Numbered from the stretch's first letter, positions 1 through 11,809 are shown. The stretch: 64,000 bases of DNA from Cronobacter universalis NCTC 9529 (GCF_001277175.1 NZ_CP012257.1:744001-808000), one strand, 5' to 3'. Notes: a model not told the origin generated them from the sequence alone. Translations and numbers: made by a program.

Positions 1-10
1 TGGGGCTGCG

Positions 11-355
11 ACGGCGGGTGCGCGTTGCTTACCCGCCCTGCGGGGATGGTGGTGAGAAAAGGTAGGGTGGATAAGCGTAGCGCATCCACCTTTTATATGG
101 CGGGTGCGCGTTGCTTACCCGCCCTGCGGGGATGGTGATGAGAAAAGGTAGGGTGGATAAGCGAAGCGCATCCACCTTTTATAGGGCGGCTGCGCGTTGC
201 TTACCCGCCCTGCGGGGATGGTGGTGAAAAAAGGTAGGGTGGATAAGCGAAGCGCATCCACCTTTTATAGGGCGGGTGCGCGTTGCTTACCCGCCCTACG
301 GAATGGTGGTGAGAAAAGGTAGGGTGGATAAGCGAAGCGCATCCACCTTTCTACA
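11..355. repeat. Tandem array of paired REP-like palindromes
   Basis: Four imperfect copies of a unit of about 86 bp are seen; the sequence GGTAGGGTGGATAAGCG begins at 61, 147, 233 and 318. Each unit holds two hairpins. Element A (65-90, 151-176, 237-262, 322-347) has arms GGTGGAT and ATCCACC. Element B (13-38, 99-124, 185-210, 270-297) has arms GGCGGGT and ACCCGCC. The loops read as reverse complements of each other (AAGCGAAGCGC against GCGCGTTGCTT), so A and B are one family in alternating orientation, as in a BIME. The third B copy has a damaged arm (GGCGGCT). The array lies just downstream of apaH; in E. coli the neighbour on this side is folA, which converges on apaH. No gene is seen in 1-367. 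Confidence 0.9.
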
Positions 356-367
356 GAGAAAATACGG

Positions 368-1219
368 TCAGGACGCGATGGCCGCTTTGTCGTCGTCGCT
401 GTCGGTCTGACGATTAGAGTGCTGCGTGAACACCGCTTTATCTTCCCAGCGCAGGCAGGTCAGCGTACCGCCCCAGCAGCAGCCGGTATCCAGACCGTAG
501 ATGTTTTCCGGCGTGCCTTTACCTTCGAGCGACGCCCAGTGCCCGAAGACGATGGCGTACTCCTGCGCCACCGGCCCCGGAATGGCGAACCACGGTTTCA
601 GCGGCGCGGGCGCGCTTTCCGGGCTCTCTTTGCAATACATATCGAGCTGGCCGTTCGGGAAACAATAGCGCATCCGGGTAAAGGCGTTCGAGATAAAGCG
701 CAGGCGCGCAAGGCCCGTCAGCTCCGGCGACCAGTTGTTCGGCATATCGCCGTACATCGCGTCGAGGAACAGCGGATAGCTGTCGCTTGCCAGCACCGCT
801 TCGACATCGCGGGCGCACGCCTGTGCGGTAGCGAGATCCCACTGCGGCGTAATGCCCGCATGGGCCATCACCAGCTTTTTCTCTTCATCCACCTGTAACA
901 GCGGCTGGCGGCGCAGCCAGTTGACAAGCTCGTCGGCGTCCGGCGCTTCAAGCAGCGGCGTGACCCGATCTTTCGGTTTATTGCGACTGATGCCCGCGAA
1001 AACCGCCAGCAGATGCAGATCGTGGTTGCCCAGCACCATACGAACGGAATCGCCGAGCGAGCGGACGTAGCGCAGCACTTCCAGCGAGCCGGGACCGCGG
1101 GCCACCAGGTCGCCCGTCAGCCACAGCGTATCCTGGCCTGGGGTAAAGTCGACCTGCTGTAACAGCGCGACCAGTTCATCGTAGCAACCATGAACGTCGC
1201 CAATCAGATATGTAGACAT
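368..1219 (-). CDS. apaH: Diadenosine tetraphosphatase (symmetrical)
   Basis: Hydrolyses Ap4A symmetrically to two ADP and, by family knowledge, also removes nucleoside-tetraphosphate caps from RNA. The 283-residue product has the metallophosphoesterase signature in order: GDVHG at 7-11, GDLVARG at 36-42 and GNHD at 64-67, which supply the ligands of the dinuclear metal centre. Length matches the family (about 280). It is the last gene of the surA-pdxA-rsmA-apaG-apaH run; its ATG lies four bases after the apaG stop, so translation is probably coupled. The stop is followed at once by the REP-like array, which may stabilise the end of the transcript. Confidence 0.97.
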   Translation of the reverse strand: MSTYLIGDVHGCYDELVALLQQVDFTPGQDTLWLTGDLVARGPGSLEVLRYVRSLGDSVRMVLGNHDLHLLAVFAGISRNKPKDRVTPLLEAPDADELVNWLRRQPLLQVDEEKKLVMAHAGITPQWDLATAQACARDVEAVLASDSYPLFLDAMYGDMPNNWSPELTGLARLRFISNAFTRMRYCFPNGQLDMYCKESPESAPAPLKPWFAIPGPVAQEYAIVFGHWASLEGKGTPENIYGLDTGCCWGGTLTCLRWEDKAVFTQHSNRQTDSDDDKAAIAS

Positions 1220-1223
1220 GGTA

Positions 1224-1601
1224 TTAATGGATCAGTGTGGGAACGGCGAGACGGAAAACCGGGATATCAAGGTGAAAACCGTTGCCCTGATCGTCCACCA
1301 TCTCATAGTGGCCCTGCATCGTGCCGAACGGCGTTTCAATGACCGCGCCGCTGGTGTACTGGTATTCGCCGCCGGGCTGGATGTGGGGCTGAACCCCTAC
1401 CACGCCTTCACCCTGGACTTCGGTCTCTTTACCGTTGCCGTTGGTGATAAGCCAGTAGCGGCCCAGCAACTGAACAGGCGTTCGCCCCAGATTGCGGACG
1501 GTGACGGTATAGGCAAAGACGAAACGCTCATCCTCCGGTGAAGACTGCGCTTCGATATAAACGCTTTGTACCTGTACGCAAACGCGGGGTGAATCAGCCA
1601 T
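1224..1601 (-). CDS. apaG: ApaG (DUF525) protein
   Basis: The 125-residue protein is the full length of the ApaG family, a fibronectin-III-like beta-sandwich fold. Typical segments are seen: the early [20 protein letters not shown] strand region, then [10 protein letters not shown], and a glycine-rich segment ending near [11 protein letters not shown]. Biochemical function in bacteria is not settled; the domain is also found in eukaryotic F-box proteins. It sits between rsmA (two-base gap) and apaH (four-base gap), an order conserved in enterobacteria. Confidence 0.95.
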   Translation of the reverse strand: MADSPRVCVQVQSVYIEAQSSPEDERFVFAYTVTVRNLGRTPVQLLGRYWLITNGNGKETEVQGEGVVGVQPHIQPGGEYQYTSGAVIETPFGTMQGHYEMVDDQGNGFHLDIPVFRLAVPTLIH

Positions 1602-1603
1602 GT

Positions 1604-2425
1604 TTAGCTCTCCTTCGAGGGCGGATTATCAGCTAAATAATTCGCCATCTGGCAATACTGCGCAACAGAAATATTCTCGGCGCGCATAGCCGGGTCGATG
1701 CCGAGCGACGTCAGAATCTCAGGGCTGAACACATTGCCGAGGCTGTTGCGAATCGTTTTACGGCGCTGGTTAAACGCTTCGGTGGTGAGGCGGCTTAACA
1801 GACGCAGCTCTTTCACCGGATGCGGCGGCGTGGCGTGCGGCACAAGGCGCACTACGGCGGAATCCACTTTGGGCGGCGGCGTAAAGGCGGTGGGCGGCAC
1901 TTCGAGCACCGGGATCACATTGCAGAAATACTGCGCCATCACGCTTAAGCGGCCATACGCCTTGCTGTTCGGCCCCGCGACCAGACGGTTGACCACCTCT
2001 TTTTGCAGCATAAAGTGCATGTCGGCGATCGCATCAGTATAGCTAAACAGATGGAACATCAGCGGGGTCGAGATGTTGTACGGCAGGTTACCAAACACGC
2101 GCAGCGGCTGGCCCATTTTCTGCGACAGTTCGCCGAAATCCATGGTCATGGCGTCCTGCTGATAAATGGTCAGCTTCGGGCCGAGGAACGGATGCGTTTG
2201 CAGGCGCGCCGCGAGATCGCGGTCCAGCTCGATAACGGTGAGCTGGTCAAGGCGTTCGCCCACCGGCTCGGTTAAGGCGGCAAGGCCCGGGCCGATTTCT
2301 ACCATCGCCTGGCCTTTTTGTGGGTTGATAGCAGAGACGATGCTGTCTATAACGAACTGATCGTTAAGAAAGTTTTGCCCGAAGCGTTTGCGGGCTAAAT
2401 GGCCCTGATGGACTCGATTATTCAT
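1604..2425 (-). CDS. rsmA: 16S rRNA dimethyladenosine transferase
   Basis: RsmA (KsgA) dimethylates the two adjacent adenosines A1518 and A1519 in helix 45 of 16S rRNA, a late step in 30S maturation. The 273-residue product has the SAM-binding motif [13 protein letters not shown] at about 43-55 and the catalytic NLPYNIS motif at about 113-119, followed by the helical C-terminal domain (RRKTIRNSL). The start codon overlaps the pdxA stop by four bases (ATGA), which points to coupled translation. Loss of this gene gives kasugamycin resistance in other species. Confidence 0.98.
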   Translation of the reverse strand: MNNRVHQGHLARKRFGQNFLNDQFVIDSIVSAINPQKGQAMVEIGPGLAALTEPVGERLDQLTVIELDRDLAARLQTHPFLGPKLTIYQQDAMTMDFGELSQKMGQPLRVFGNLPYNISTPLMFHLFSYTDAIADMHFMLQKEVVNRLVAGPNSKAYGRLSVMAQYFCNVIPVLEVPPTAFTPPPKVDSAVVRLVPHATPPHPVKELRLLSRLTTEAFNQRRKTIRNSLGNVFSPEILTSLGIDPAMRAENISVAQYCQMANYLADNPPSKES

Positions 2426-3417
2426 TGATTCTTACTGTTCACAATCATGCTGATGGCGAGATTAAGCGCCGTAATAAAACTGCCGACGCTGGCGTTTCCG
2501 GATCCTGCCAGCTCCAGCGCGGTGCCGTGATCGACCGACGTGCGGATAAAGGGCAGGCCGAGCGTAATGTTCACCGCGCGGCCAAATCCCTGGTATTTTA
2601 GCACGGGCAGGCCCTGATCGTGGTACATCGCCAGCACCGCATCGGCGTTTTCGAGGTATTTGGGCTGGAATAGCGTATCGGCGGGCAGCGGACCGGTGAG
2701 ACGCATCCCTTTCGCGCGCATCTCTTCCAGCACAGGGATAATCGTGTCGATCTCTTCAGTGCCCATATGACCGCCTTCCCCCGCGTGCGGGTTCAGGCCG
2801 CAGACCAGCACATGCGGGTTCGCGATACCAAATTTGCTTTGCAGGTCGTGGTGAAGCGTCGTGAGGATATGGCGCAGAAGATCCGGCGTAATGGCGTCCG
2901 CCACCGCTTTCAGCGGCAGATGTGTCGTGACCAGGGCGACGCGCAGCGCTTCGGTAGCGAGCATCATCACGACTTTTTCGCTATGACTGCGCGCTTCAAA
3001 GAACTCGGTATGACCGGTAAACGGAATGCCTGCGTCGTTGATAATGCCTTTGTGCACCGGGCCGGTGACCAGCGCGTCGAATTCGCCGCTAAGGCAGCCA
3101 TCGCAGGCGCGCGCCAGGGTTTCCACCACGTAACTGCCGTTCGCCGCATCCAGCGTGCCGGGCACGACAGGCGCTTTTAGCGTAACGGGCAGGATCGTAA
3201 GTGTACCTGCCGCCTGAGGGGCGGCAGCTTTATCGGAAGAGTAGGGCAACAGCGTAAGCGGTAAACCGAGCTGCGCCGCCCGCGCGGTGAGTAGCGACGG
3301 GTCGGCGCAGACGACCAGTTGCGCAGACCAGTTGTTCTGGGCCAGCGCGACAACCAGGTCGGGGCCAATCCCGGCGGGTTCGCCGGGCGTAATGACCACG
3401 CGGGGTGTTTTTACCAT
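2422..3417 (-). CDS. pdxA: 4-hydroxythreonine-4-phosphate dehydrogenase
   Basis: Oxidises 4-phosphohydroxy-L-threonine with NAD(P); the unstable product feeds PdxJ in the DXP-dependent route to pyridoxal phosphate. The 331-residue protein shows the family features: N-terminal [12 protein letters not shown], and histidines of the metal site in [20 protein letters not shown] and MYHDQGLPV. The start ATG shares one base with the surA stop codon (TGATG). The surA-pdxA-rsmA-apaGH order is the usual enterobacterial one. Confidence 0.97.
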   Translation of the reverse strand: MVKTPRVVITPGEPAGIGPDLVVALAQNNWSAQLVVCADPSLLTARAAQLGLPLTLLPYSSDKAAAPQAAGTLTILPVTLKAPVVPGTLDAANGSYVVETLARACDGCLSGEFDALVTGPVHKGIINDAGIPFTGHTEFFEARSHSEKVVMMLATEALRVALVTTHLPLKAVADAITPDLLRHILTTLHHDLQSKFGIANPHVLVCGLNPHAGEGGHMGTEEIDTIIPVLEEMRAKGMRLTGPLPADTLFQPKYLENADAVLAMYHDQGLPVLKYQGFGRAVNITLGLPFIRTSVDHGTALELAGSGNASVGSFITALNLAISMIVNSKNQ

Positions 3418-4703
3418 CAGTTGCTCAGAATTTTCACGTAGGCGCTGGCGCGTTGTTCCTGCATCCAGGTCGCCGCTTCTTCAGAGAATTTACGGTTAAA
3501 CAGCATCCGGTAGGCGCGATCTTTCTGCGCCGCGTCGGTGCGGTCAGATTTACGGGTATCGAGCAGTTCGATCAGATGCCAGCCGAAAGAAGAATGTACC
3601 GGCGTGCTCATCTGGCCTTTGTTGAGGCTCATCAGCGCATCGCGGAAAGCCGGATCGTAAACGTCCGCCGCCGCCCAGCCGAGATCCCCGCCCTGGTTTG
3701 CAGAACCCGGATCCTGAGAGAATTCACGCGCTGCCTGAGCAAACGTGGTTCTACCGCTCTTGATATCAGCGGCGATCTCTTCAAGCTTCTGACGCGCCTG
3801 CTGATCGGTCATGATCGGCGACGGTTTCAGCAGAATGTGACGCGCATGCACTTCAGTGACCGACACGGTCTGAGACTGGCCGCGCAGATCGTTCACTTTA
3901 ATGATGTGGAAGCCAACGCCTGAACGAATCGGGCCAATCACGTCGCCTTTCTTCGCGGTGCTCAGCGCCTGGGCGAATACAGAAGGCAGCTCCTGAATAC
4001 GGCCCCAGCCCATCTGGCCGCCTTTCAGGGCCTGCTGGTCTGCGGAATAGGTAATCGCAAGCTTACCGAAATCGCCGCCGTTACGCGCCTGATCGATAAT
4101 CGAACGCGCCTGGGCTTCCGCCTCGCTCACCTGATCGGCGGTCGGGTTTTCCGGCAGCGGGATCAGAATGTGGCTCAGATTCAGCTCGGTGCTGGCGTCG
4201 TTCTGATTGCCTACCTGCTCGGCCAGCGTTTCCACTTCCTGCGGCAGAATAGTGACGCGACGGCGCACTTCGTTATTGCGGACTTCAGAGATGATCATCT
4301 CTTTGCGGATCTGCGCGCGATAGGTGTTGTAGTTCAGGCCGTCATAGGCCAGACGGCTACGCATCTGATCGAGCGTCATGTTGTTTTGTTTGGCGATGTT
4401 AGCGATGGCCTGATCGAGCTGGTCGTCGCTGATCTTAACGCCCATTTTCTGGCCCATCTGCAACATAATCTGATCCATGATCAGACGTTCCAGAATCTGA
4501 TGACGCAGCGTGCTGTCATCCGGGAGCTGCTGGCCTGCCTGGTTGGCGTTAAGCTTTACCGACTGCATGAGGCCATCAACGTCACTTTCCAGTACCACGC
4601 CGTTGTTCACGACGGCTGCAACTTTATCGACAACCTGCGGAGCAGCGAAGCTGGTATTCACCACCAGGGTGATACCGAGAAGCAGCGTTTTCCAGTTCTT
4701 CAT
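3417..4703 (-). CDS. surA: Periplasmic chaperone/peptidyl-prolyl isomerase SurA
   Basis: SurA binds unfolded outer-membrane proteins in the periplasm and delivers them to the BAM complex. The 428 residues match E. coli in length. A signal peptide ([20 protein letters not shown]) is followed by the mature start [14 protein letters not shown]. Two parvulin domains are visible, beginning at [14 protein letters not shown] (about 172) and [13 protein letters not shown] (about 281), then a short C-terminal helix. It follows lptD with a gap of about 50 bases; SurA is needed for LptD assembly, so the pairing is functional. Confidence 0.98.
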   Translation of the reverse strand: MKNWKTLLLGITLVVNTSFAAPQVVDKVAAVVNNGVVLESDVDGLMQSVKLNANQAGQQLPDDSTLRHQILERLIMDQIMLQMGQKMGVKISDDQLDQAIANIAKQNNMTLDQMRSRLAYDGLNYNTYRAQIRKEMIISEVRNNEVRRRVTILPQEVETLAEQVGNQNDASTELNLSHILIPLPENPTADQVSEAEAQARSIIDQARNGGDFGKLAITYSADQQALKGGQMGWGRIQELPSVFAQALSTAKKGDVIGPIRSGVGFHIIKVNDLRGQSQTVSVTEVHARHILLKPSPIMTDQQARQKLEEIAADIKSGRTTFAQAAREFSQDPGSANQGGDLGWAAADVYDPAFRDALMSLNKGQMSTPVHSSFGWHLIELLDTRKSDRTDAAQKDRAYRMLFNRKFSEEAATWMQEQRASAYVKILSN

Positions 4704-4756
4704 ACCTTTTCCATTTCGTTTAACCGCAAAGCGGAGGATGTTTCAAAATCTGAGCA

Positions 4757-7120
4757 TTACATGGAGCGCTGATACGGCAGAATATTCGAGCGCAGCATCT
4801 GCTGAGTGCCGAGGCCGTAGTTGGAGCTCAGGCCGCGCAGCTCAATGTTGAAGCCAATGACCTCGTCGTATTTGCTCTTATCAATATCCCAGCCGTTGAG
4901 TTTCCGCTCATAACCGACGCGGATAGCATAACAGCAGGAGTTGTACTGCACGCCGAGCATCTGATCGGCCGCTTCGTTGGCGTTGGTATCATAGTAATAC
5001 GCGCCCACCACCGACCAGCGATCCACAATCGGCCAGCTCGCCGTCATGCCCACCTGATTAATACCGTCTTTATACTGTTCCGCCGTGGAATACGAAGGCA
5101 GCGTCGCCTGAATATACTCCGGGCTTGCGTAACGGTAGTTCAGCTGTACCACGCGATCCTCATCGCGACGGTATTCGATAACGCCGTTGCCGGTGGCAAC
5201 GTTAGCCAGGCGCGCGTCATACTGTACGCCGCCGCGCAGGCCCCAGCGATCGCTGATGCGCCAGTAGGTGTCGCCCGCCCAGACCATCGAACCCGTATCT
5301 TTGTTCTTCTCCCAGTTGATATCGTCATCGCCGGTACGGGACTGGGTGAAGTAGTAGATTTGACCTACAGAAACGTTAAAACGTTCAACGGAGGCATCAT
5401 CATAAATACGTGACGTGACGCCGGTCGTGACCTGATTGGCGGAGGCGATACGGTCAAGGCCGCCGTAGGTACGATCGCGGAACAGGCCGGAGTAGTCGGA
5501 CTGCAGCAGCGAGGAGTCATAGTTATTGATCGTGCTTTGATCGCGGTACGGCACGTAGAGATACTGCGCGCGCGGCTCCAGCGTCTGGGTAAAGCCGTCG
5601 CCGATAAGATTGGCGTCGCGCTCGAAGACCAGCTTGCCGTCGAGCTTAAACTGCGGCAGGACGCGGTTCACAGAGTCTTCCAGATTGTTCGCCGCTTCGT
5701 TATTGCCGCCGCGGTACGCGCGGTAGCGATCGAGATTATCCTGCTGATAATGGGTCGCCAGCAGCTTCGCTTCGGCATTCAGGCTGCCCCAGTCGTTGGA
5801 GACCGGCAGACTTATGGTCGGCTCAAGGTGCAGACGCGTGGCTTCCGGCAGGTTTTCATTCACGTTGGTAAAGTGTACCGCCTGAGCATAAAGACGCGTG
5901 TCGAACGGCCCGACATCATTCTGATAGAAATTGACGTCAAGTTGCGGCTCGGCGCGGTAGGCGCTGCCCCGGTTAGCATCGAACACCTGGAACTGACGCG
6001 CGGAAAGCGTCGCGTCGAAGTTTTCCACCGCATAACCGACGCTGAAGAACTGCGTCGCGTAGCCGTCGGTGCTCGAACCATATTTGGAATCGAAATCGTT
6101 GAAGTAGCTGGTGTCGCTGACTTTGGTGTAGTTAACGTTAAAGCGCCACACCTGATCCATTACGCCGCCATGCTGCCAGTAAAACAGCCAGCGATGCTTA
6201 GAATCCATCTCCGGATGCTCATCCTGATAGACGTTATCCGACGGCAGATAGTCAAACTCCATCAGGCCCGAACCCGCCTGCGTCAGGTAGCGGAATTCAT
6301 TCTGCCACTGCACGTTGCCGCGCTTGTGCATATAGTGCGGCGTAATGGTGGCGTCAAAGTTCGGGGCGATGTTCCAGTAGTACGGTAACGAGAACTCGAA
6401 GTAGTTGCTTTTGCTGTATTGCGCGTTCGGGATCAGGAAACCTGAGCGGCGCTTGTCGCCGACCGGCAGCTGTAAATAGGGGCTGTAGAACACCGGCACG
6501 GGGCCGAGTTTAAAACGAGCGTTCCAGATCTCGGCGACCTGTTCTTCGCGGTCGTGGATCACTTCGCTGCCGACCACGCTCCAGGTATCCGAGCCCGGCA
6601 GACAGGAGGTAAAGGAGCCGTTTTCCAGGATGGTGTAGCGGTTTTCACCGCGCTGTTTCATCAGATCCGCTTTGCCGCGGCCCTGACGTCCCACCATCTG
6701 ATAATCGCCTTCCCAGACGTTCGTATCTTTAGTATTTAAATTCGCCCACGCTTTAGGACCTTTCAGGATGACCTGATTGTCATCATAGTGCACATTACCC
6801 AGGGCATCGACCGTGCGCACGGGCTCTGGCTGGCCTTCCGCTTGTTTCTGATGAAGCTGCACTTCATCCGCCTGCAGGCGACTATTACCTTGCTGAATAT
6901 CCACATTACCGGTAAACACCGCGTCGTCCGGGTAGTTACCTTTAGCGTGATCGGCGTTAATCGTCACCGGCAGCTGGTTAGGTTCGCCCTGCACCAGAGG
7001 ACGATTATAGGTGGGTATGCCAAGCTTACATTGAGAAGCAAGATCGGCAGCCATGCCTTGTTGGCTGTAAAGGGCTGTGCCAATCATGGTGGCCAGCAAG
7101 GTGGGAATACGTTTTTTCAT
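4757..7120 (-). CDS. lptD: LPS-assembly outer membrane protein LptD
   Basis: LptD with LptE forms the translocon that inserts lipopolysaccharide into the outer leaflet of the outer membrane. From the ATG at 7120 the product is 787 residues (E. coli 784). The N-terminus is a signal peptide, [20 protein letters not shown] followed by QGMA, cleaved before ADLASQC. An N-terminal periplasmic domain ([20 protein letters not shown]) is followed by a long beta-barrel. The four cysteines that form the essential disulfides are present, in [14 protein letters not shown] and the CC pair of [11 protein letters not shown] longer reading frame runs up to a TTG at 7147, but the residues before MKKRIP do not resemble family members and precede the signal peptide, so I reject that start. 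Confidence 0.97.
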   Translation of the reverse strand: MKKRIPTLLATMIGTALYSQQGMAADLASQCKLGIPTYNRPLVQGEPNQLPVTINADHAKGNYPDDAVFTGNVDIQQGNSRLQADEVQLHQKQAEGQPEPVRTVDALGNVHYDDNQVILKGPKAWANLNTKDTNVWEGDYQMVGRQGRGKADLMKQRGENRYTILENGSFTSCLPGSDTWSVVGSEVIHDREEQVAEIWNARFKLGPVPVFYSPYLQLPVGDKRRSGFLIPNAQYSKSNYFEFSLPYYWNIAPNFDATITPHYMHKRGNVQWQNEFRYLTQAGSGLMEFDYLPSDNVYQDEHPEMDSKHRWLFYWQHGGVMDQVWRFNVNYTKVSDTSYFNDFDSKYGSSTDGYATQFFSVGYAVENFDATLSARQFQVFDANRGSAYRAEPQLDVNFYQNDVGPFDTRLYAQAVHFTNVNENLPEATRLHLEPTISLPVSNDWGSLNAEAKLLATHYQQDNLDRYRAYRGGNNEAANNLEDSVNRVLPQFKLDGKLVFERDANLIGDGFTQTLEPRAQYLYVPYRDQSTINNYDSSLLQSDYSGLFRDRTYGGLDRIASANQVTTGVTSRIYDDASVERFNVSVGQIYYFTQSRTGDDDINWEKNKDTGSMVWAGDTYWRISDRWGLRGGVQYDARLANVATGNGVIEYRRDEDRVVQLNYRYASPEYIQATLPSYSTAEQYKDGINQVGMTASWPIVDRWSVVGAYYYDTNANEAADQMLGVQYNSCCYAIRVGYERKLNGWDIDKSKYDEVIGFNIELRGLSSNYGLGTQQMLRSNILPYQRSM

Positions 7121-7303
7121 ACGAGTTATTCGTGGTTCCATCATCAATGGCTTCGCGTCGGCAAACGGTCAGAGACTAACTTACTCATCACTACAGCGCC
7201 AGTGTTATCCTGTCTGCTTTTCTGCCTGCCGGTTAGGCACCGCTTTGAATGGCAGGTATGATAAAGGAATTTCTGGCTGACGGCATGACCATTTGGGGAG
7301 TAT

Positions 7304-8116
7304 ATGCAGTATTGGGGAAAACTGGTTGGAGGGCTCACCGGGCTGCTGGTCGGCGGTGGAGTCTGGGGCGTCATCCTCGGCCTGGTGATAGGCCATATGA
7401 TAGACAAAGCGCGCAGCCGCCGTACCGTCTGGTTCACCAGCCAGCAGGAACGTCAGTCGCTCTTCTTCGCCACCACGTTTGAAGTGATGGGACACCTGAC
7501 CAAATCGAAAGGTCGTGTCACCGAAGCCGATATTCAGGTGGCGACGCAGTTTATGGATCGCATGAACCTGCACGGCGCGTCGCGAGACGCGGCCCGCAAC
7601 GCGTTTCGCGTTGGCAAGGAGAATGACTATCCGCTGCGCGACAAAATGCGCCAGCTGCGCAGCGTCTGCTTCGGCCGCTTTGATCTGATTAGGATGTTTC
7701 TGGAAATTCAGATCCAGACCGCGTTTGCGGACGGTTCGCTGCACCCGAAAGAGCGCGACGTGCTGTACGTGATTGGCGAAGAGCTGGGGATTTCCCGCAT
7801 GCAGTTCGATCAGTTTCTGCGCATGATGCAGGGCGGCGCGCAGTTCGGCGGCGGCCAGCAATCCTGGCACAACGGCGACACGCAGCAAGCCTCGCGCGGG
7901 CCGACGCTGGAAGACGCCTGCAACGTGCTGGGCGTGAAAACGACGGACGACGCCACGACCATCAAGCGCGCTTACCGTAAACAGATGAGTGAACATCACC
8001 CTGACAAGCTGGTCGCCAAAGGGCTTCCGCCGCAGATGATGCAAATGGCGCAGCAGAAGGCGCAGGAAATCCAGAAAGCTTACGACATGATCAAGACGGC
8101 GAAAGGGTTTCGTTAA
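7304..8116 (+). CDS. djlA: Membrane-anchored DnaJ-like co-chaperone DjlA
   Basis: DjlA is a type III J-protein that stimulates DnaK and, in E. coli, activates the Rcs capsule phosphorelay when overproduced. The 270-residue product begins with a single glycine-rich membrane segment (about 5-29), has a TerB-like central domain ([20 protein letters not shown] onward), a low-complexity [11 protein letters not shown] linker, and a C-terminal J domain with the catalytic HPD at 232-234. The ribosome site GGGGAG lies just before the ATG. It is transcribed away from lptD and ends at a bidirectional terminator shared with rluA. Confidence 0.97.
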   Translation: MQYWGKLVGGLTGLLVGGGVWGVILGLVIGHMIDKARSRRTVWFTSQQERQSLFFATTFEVMGHLTKSKGRVTEADIQVATQFMDRMNLHGASRDAARNAFRVGKENDYPLRDKMRQLRSVCFGRFDLIRMFLEIQIQTAFADGSLHPKERDVLYVIGEELGISRMQFDQFLRMMQGGAQFGGGQQSWHNGDTQQASRGPTLEDACNVLGVKTTDDATTIKRAYRKQMSEHHPDKLVAKGLPPQMMQMAQQKAQEIQKAYDMIKTAKGFR

Positions 8117-8134
8117 AGAAACCTGAGACAAACA

Positions 8135-8160
8135 AAAAGAGACGCGTCTGCGTCTCTTTT
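8135..8160. terminator. Bidirectional rho-independent terminator (djlA/rluA)
   Basis: Perfect 11-bp stem AAAAGAGACGC / GCGTCTCTTTT around the loop GTCT. A-rich on the left and T-rich on the right, it can terminate both djlA on the plus strand and rluA on the minus strand. Confidence 0.9.
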
Positions 8161-8185
8161 ATTTATGGCGTGTGCAAGGGCCGGT

Positions 8186-8842
8186 TCAGAAATCGGCTGG
8201 CGCCCGGAACGTCATCGGCGTGCTGTAGGACGGATGCGTAATCGTCAGTTGCTCAGCGTGCAGCAGCAGACGCGGCGCGCGGGCCAGCGCCTCAGGTGTG
8301 GCGTAAAACTTGTCGCCCAGGATCGGGTGGCCGAGCGCCATCATATGCACGCGCAGCTGATGCGAACGCCCGGTGATCGGCCTGAGCAACACGCGGGCGG
8401 TGTTATCGTCCGCGTACTCCAGCACCTCATACTCGGTTTGCGCCGCCTTGCCGGTTTCATAGCAGACCTTCTGCTTCGGCCGGTTCGGCCAGTCGCAAAT
8501 CAGCGGTAAATCCACAACCCCCTGCGCTTTCTCCGGGTGTCCCCAGACGCGCGCCACGTAATGCTTCTTCGGCTCGCGCTCGCGGAACTGCCGTTTAAGC
8601 TCCCGCTCGGCGGCTTTAGTGAGCGCCACCGCAATCACCCCGCTGGTGGCCATATCCAGTCGATGCACCGACTCGGCATTCGGGAAATCGCGCTGAATGC
8701 GGGTCATCACGCTGTCTTTATGCTCTTCAAGCCGACCAGGCACGGAGAGCAGACCGCTGGGTTTATTCACCACCATGATGTGCTCATCCTGATACAGGAT
8801 GAGCAGCCACGGGTCTTGCGGCGGGTTGTAGGCGTCCAGCAT
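8186..8842 (-). CDS. rluA: rRNA/tRNA pseudouridine synthase RluA
   Basis: Dual-specificity synthase that makes pseudouridine 746 in 23S rRNA and pseudouridine 32 in several tRNAs. The 218-residue protein carries the family motif HRLDMATSG, whose Asp is the catalytic nucleophile (about residue 63), followed by VARVWG and the RSHQLRVHM motif (about 165-173). Length matches E. coli (219). The start lies 12 bases after the rapA stop, so the two genes are probably co-transcribed. Confidence 0.97.
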   Translation of the reverse strand: MLDAYNPPQDPWLLILYQDEHIMVVNKPSGLLSVPGRLEEHKDSVMTRIQRDFPNAESVHRLDMATSGVIAVALTKAAERELKRQFREREPKKHYVARVWGHPEKAQGVVDLPLICDWPNRPKQKVCYETGKAAQTEYEVLEYADDNTARVLLRPITGRSHQLRVHMMALGHPILGDKFYATPEALARAPRLLLHAEQLTITHPSYSTPMTFRAPADF

Positions 8843-8854
8843 GTCTCGCTCCGG

Positions 8855-11761
8855 TTACTGGTGAGTCACTACGATAAGACGCAGCGCATCCAGTCGCCAG
8901 CTCGCCTGGTTAAGATTCTCCAGGACCTGCTGACGGTTATGTTCAATCGCCGCCAGTTCGTCGTCGCGAATGTTCGGGTTCACGGCGCGCAGCGCTTCGA
9001 GGCGCGACAGCTCGGCGGAGAGTTTATCGTCGGCTTCCTGACGCGCCGCGTCGATAAGCTCGCGCGCCGCTTTCTCCACCTGCGCTTCGCCGCCCTGCAG
9101 AATCGCATGGACTTCCTGCTGGACCGCGTTCACCAGCTTGCTGCCGGTATGACGGTTCACCGCGCTGAGCTGGCGGTTGAAGCTTTCAAACTCCACCTGG
9201 CCTGCCAGGTTATTGCCGTTTTTATCCAGCAGCATGCGGACCGGCGTCGGCGGCAGGAAGCGGTTAAGCTGCAACTGCTTCGGCGCTTTGGCTTCGACCA
9301 CGTAAATCAGCTCCAGCAGCAGCGTGCCAACCGGTAAGGCTTTGTTTTTCAGCAGCGAAATGGTGCAACTGCCGGTATCGCCGGAGAGGATCAGATCCAG
9401 ACCGTTGCGGATAAGCGGGTGCTCCCAGGTAATGAACTGCGCGTCTTCGCGCGACAGCGCCACGTCGCGGTTAAACGTAATGGTGCAGCCATCTTCCGGC
9501 AGGCCCGGGAAATCCGGCACCAGCATGTGATCGGACGGCGTCAGCACAATCATATGTTCGCCGCGGTCGTCCTGGTTGATGCCCACGATGTCGAACAGGT
9601 TCATGGCGAAATTCACCAGGCCCGTATCGTCATCCTGTGCGGCGATGGCGTCGGCCAGCTGCTGGGCTTTTTCGCCGCCGTTGGAGTGGATCTCCAGCAG
9701 GCGGTCGCGGCCCTGCTCAAGCTGCGCTTTCAGTTCATCGTGCTGTTTGCGGCACGCCTGAATCAACTCGTCAAAGCCTTCGGTGTTCTCCGGGGCGGCC
9801 AGGTAGCCAATCAGCTGCTCACAGACGCTGTCGTAAATCGCGCGTCCGGTAGGGCAGGTGTGTTCAAACGCGTCCAGGCCTTCGTGATACCAGCGCACCA
9901 GCACCGACTGCGCGGTTTTCTCAAGGTACGGCACATGGATCTGGATATCGTGCGCCTGGCCGATACGGTCCAGACGGCCGATACGCTGCTCCAGCAGATC
10001 GGGGTTGAACGGCAGATCGAACATCACCAGCTGGCTGGCGAACTGGAAGTTACGGCCCTCGGAGCCGATTTCCGAGCACAGCAGAACCTGCGCGCCGGTA
10101 TCCTCTTCGGCAAACCACGCTGCGGCGCGGTCGCGCTCGATAATCGACATGCCTTCGTGGAACACGGCGGCGCGGATGCCTTCACGCTCGCGCAGCACCT
10201 GCTCCAGTTGCAGCGCGGTGGCCGCTTTAGCGCAGATCACCAGCACTTTCTGCGAGCGGTGGCTGGTCAGATAGCCCATCAGCCACTCCACGCGCGGATC
10301 GAAATTCCACCAGGTGCCGCTGTCGCCTTCAAATTCCTGGTAAATCTGCTCCGGGTAGAGCATATCGCGCGCGCGCTCTTCGGCGGACTTACGCGCGCCC
10401 ATGATGCCGGAGACTTTAATGGCGGTCTGGTACTGGGTCGGCAGCGGCAGCTTAATGGTGTGCAGCTCGCGCGGCGGGAAGCCTTTCACGCCGTTGCGGG
10501 TGTTACGGAACAGCACGCGGCTGGTGCCGTGGCGGTCCATCAGCATGGAGACCAGCTCCTGACGCGCGCTTTCAGCGCCGTCGCGATCGCTGTTGGCGGT
10601 TTGCAGCAGCGGCTCGATATCCTGTTCGCCAATCAGCTCGCTTAAGGTATTGAGCTGTTCATCGCTCAGATGCGTGCCCGCCAGCAGCAGCGCCACGGCG
10701 TCCGCCACCGGGCGATAGTTCTGCTGTTCTTCGACAAACTGTTCGAAATCGTGGAAACGGCTCGGGTCCAGCAAACGCAGACGCGCGAAGTGGCTCTCCA
10801 TACCGAGCTGTTCCGGCGTCGCGGTCAGCAGCAGCACGCCTGGCACGCGTTCGGCCAGCTGTTCAATCGCCTGATATTCGCGGCTCGGGGCGTCTTCGCT
10901 CCAGACCAGGTGATGGGCTTCATCCACCACCAGCAGATCCCACTCGGCGTCGCACAGATGCTCAAGGCGCTGCTTGTTGCGGCGCACGAAATCCAGCGAG
11001 CAGATAACCAGCTGTTCGGTATCGAACGGGTTCTCGGATTCATGCTGGGCTTCGGCGTAACGCTCGTCGTCAAACAGCGAAAAGCGCAGGTTGAAGCGGC
11101 GCAGCATCTCCACCAGCCACTGGTGTTGCAGCGTTTCCGGCACCACAATCAGCACGCGGTCGGCCGCGCCTGCAAGCAGCTGCTGATGGATGATCATCCC
11201 GGCTTCGATGGTTTTGCCGAGGCCCACTTCATCGGCCAGCAGGACGCGCGGCGCGTGGCGGCGGCCCACGTCATTGGCGATATTGAGCTGGTGCGGGATC
11301 AGGTTGGTGCGCTGGCCGCGCAGGCCGCTCCACGGCATCCGGTACTGTTCGCTCTGGTATTTGCGGGCGCGAAAGCGCAGGGCGAAGCGGTCCATACGGT
11401 CGATCTGACCGGCGAACAGGCGGTCCTGCGGTTTGCTGAACACCAGCTTGCTGTCGAGGAACACTTCGCGCAGCGTGACATTTTCCTCAAGCGTATCCAG
11501 ACGGGTGCCGATATAAATAAGTAAGCCGTTTTCTTCCTTTACTTCATCCACTTTCAACTGCCAGCCTTCATGGCTGGTCACGGTATCGCCGGGGTTGAAC
11601 ATCACGCGGGTGACCGGGGAGTCATTTCGGGCATACAGACGATTTTCACCGGTAGCCGGGAAAAGCAGCGTCACCATGCGGGCGTCGATCGCCACCACGG
11701 TGCCCAGTCCCAGTTCGCTTTCCGTATCGCTGATCCAGCGTTGACCAAGTGTAAAAGGCAT
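8855..11761 (-). CDS. rapA: RNA polymerase-associated ATPase RapA
   Basis: SWI2/SNF2-type ATPase that binds core RNA polymerase and helps it recycle after transcription. The product is 968 residues, identical in length to E. coli RapA (HepA). Visible features are the N-terminal Tudor-like domains, the Walker A motif [15 protein letters not shown] (about 175-188), the DEAH box in [10 protein letters not shown], helicase motif III ([11 protein letters not shown]), and motifs V-VI in [14 protein letters not shown] and [12 protein letters not shown]. The gene leads into rluA. Confidence 0.98.
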   Translation of the reverse strand: MPFTLGQRWISDTESELGLGTVVAIDARMVTLLFPATGENRLYARNDSPVTRVMFNPGDTVTSHEGWQLKVDEVKEENGLLIYIGTRLDTLEENVTLREVFLDSKLVFSKPQDRLFAGQIDRMDRFALRFRARKYQSEQYRMPWSGLRGQRTNLIPHQLNIANDVGRRHAPRVLLADEVGLGKTIEAGMIIHQQLLAGAADRVLIVVPETLQHQWLVEMLRRFNLRFSLFDDERYAEAQHESENPFDTEQLVICSLDFVRRNKQRLEHLCDAEWDLLVVDEAHHLVWSEDAPSREYQAIEQLAERVPGVLLLTATPEQLGMESHFARLRLLDPSRFHDFEQFVEEQQNYRPVADAVALLLAGTHLSDEQLNTLSELIGEQDIEPLLQTANSDRDGAESARQELVSMLMDRHGTSRVLFRNTRNGVKGFPPRELHTIKLPLPTQYQTAIKVSGIMGARKSAEERARDMLYPEQIYQEFEGDSGTWWNFDPRVEWLMGYLTSHRSQKVLVICAKAATALQLEQVLREREGIRAAVFHEGMSIIERDRAAAWFAEEDTGAQVLLCSEIGSEGRNFQFASQLVMFDLPFNPDLLEQRIGRLDRIGQAHDIQIHVPYLEKTAQSVLVRWYHEGLDAFEHTCPTGRAIYDSVCEQLIGYLAAPENTEGFDELIQACRKQHDELKAQLEQGRDRLLEIHSNGGEKAQQLADAIAAQDDDTGLVNFAMNLFDIVGINQDDRGEHMIVLTPSDHMLVPDFPGLPEDGCTITFNRDVALSREDAQFITWEHPLIRNGLDLILSGDTGSCTISLLKNKALPVGTLLLELIYVVEAKAPKQLQLNRFLPPTPVRMLLDKNGNNLAGQVEFESFNRQLSAVNRHTGSKLVNAVQQEVHAILQGGEAQVEKAARELIDAARQEADDKLSAELSRLEALRAVNPNIRDDELAAIEHNRQQVLENLNQASWRLDALRLIVVTHQ

Positions 11762-11809
11762 ATATATCGGCTCTATTCTCTTATCAAATGTGCAGGCAAT
11801 AGTATGACT

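Noticed and set aside
1..360. Possible CRISPR array
   Set aside because: The 86-bp period has no unique spacers between repeats; both halves of every unit are repeated palindromes, which fits REP elements.
7121..7147. Upstream TTG/ATG starts for lptD
   Set aside because: They would add nine residues before the signal peptide, unlike the family; [12 protein letters not shown] is the conserved start.
7205..8131. 308-codon minus-strand frame opposite djlA
   Set aside because: djlA on the plus strand has a clear ribosome site, membrane helix and HPD motif; the opposite frame has none of these.
9419..10645. 408-codon plus-strand frame opposite rapA
   Set aside because: Shadow frame; composition is biased by the reverse complement of rapA codons.
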